From: Candidatus Njordarchaeota archaeon
Lineage (GTDB): Archaea; Thermoproteota; JANJXX01; Panguiarchaeales; Panguiarchaeaceae
Direction of reading: 5' to 3'
DNA: 5,707 nucleotides
Assembly: GCA_029855985.1 (NCBI GenBank)
Contig: JAGSHR010000066.1
Coordinates: forward strand, 1 to 5,707
In this document: positions 5,469 to 5,707 of the stretch, one piece after another
How the letters are laid out: each line of letters starts with the position of its first letter
Numbering within the stretch: position 1 is the stretch's first letter
Position numbers and translations under genes: made by a program
The notes under the pieces: model-generated
Told to the model about the DNA's origin: nothing
The model's input: the letters and a program-made list of their open reading frames with translations, nothing else
Database searches by the model: none

Positions 5469-5707
5469 CTAAGACTCATGAGGCTCTTTCCGTTTATGCA
5501 TTTTCTTAGTAAAAGTTAGATAGGTAATAATCATAGCGATACCTAAGATAAATTCAAGAAGGAATACAGTTCCGAAAATTCCTGCAACTACTGGAGATAA
5601 TACATTGTGATAAATGACATCTAAATAAACTGACATCAAGAGAAATGTTCCAACAATAAGAGTAAAATACACAACAACTAAGAACCAAGTCAGAATAATT
5701 CTAATCT
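5469..5707 (-). CDS. Small membrane protein, C-terminal part (5' end beyond right edge)
   Basis: I do not recognise this protein. A GTG at 5672 could start a 67-residue version, but the same frame stays open upstream to the window edge and continues with hydrophobic residues (IRIILTWFLVVV directly before YFTLIVGTF), so the gene most likely begins outside the window. Two membrane segments are visible: one running from the edge through LIVGTFLLMSVYL, and one from SPVVAGIFGTVFL through IAMIITYLTF. A basic tail, TKKMHKRKEPHES, follows and should be cytoplasmic. It converges on fprA, with 82 bp between the two stop codons. No motif points to a function. Confidence 0.55.
   Translation of the reverse strand, partial: IRIILTWFLVVVYFTLIVGTFLLMSVYLDVIYHNVLSPVVAGIFGTVFLLEFILGIAMIITYLTFTKKMHKRKEPHES

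Overview
The window looks archaeal. Promoter-like blocks are TATA boxes at the spacing archaeal TBP/TFB promoters use, and start sites carry GGTGAT- or GTGAT-type Shine-Dalgarno cores matching the archaeal 16S 3' end. The recombinase/TnpB pair is of the IS607 kind common in archaea, and the last full gene is an FprA-type diiron flavoprotein typical of methanogens and other anaerobes. The sequence is AT-rich; by eye the transposon part (1-1150) is richer in G+C than the rest. I cannot name the lineage.

Left part (1-1190, minus strand): an IS607-family insertion sequence. tnpA, a serine recombinase with a MerR-like DNA-binding domain, overlaps by 4 bp the GTG start of tnpB, which runs off the left edge. 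A TATA box before tnpA is placed for a leaderless transcript starting near the ATG at 1148.

Middle gap (1191-1689): no convincing protein gene, but the most interesting signal in the window. Positions 1465-1629 fold into a long rod closed by a 16-bp terminal helix, with further helices stacked inside. A TATA box at 1434-1441 would start a plus-strand transcript right at the helix, and a pyrimidine-rich tract follows it. The same segment is also flanked by an exact 7-bp direct repeat, so a small non-autonomous mobile element (MITE) is a serious alternative. I do not recognise it as a known RNA family.

Right-middle (1690-4042, minus strand): a two-gene operon. The first gene encodes a cystathionine beta-synthase-like PLP enzyme without C-terminal regulatory CBS domains and with about 40 extra internal residues. 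The second encodes a cystathionine gamma-lyase/gamma-synthase-type PLP enzyme whose start overlaps the first gene. Together they fit reverse transsulfuration (homocysteine + serine to cystathionine to cysteine), though related sulfhydrylase or forward reactions cannot be excluded from sequence.

Right part (4043-5707): a divergent intergenic region holds promoters for both directions and a possible 10-codon leader ORF. Then comes fprA on the plus strand (diiron/FMN flavoprotein that reduces O2, possibly NO). Convergent to it, at the right edge, is the 3' end of a small membrane protein gene whose frame stays open to the window boundary.
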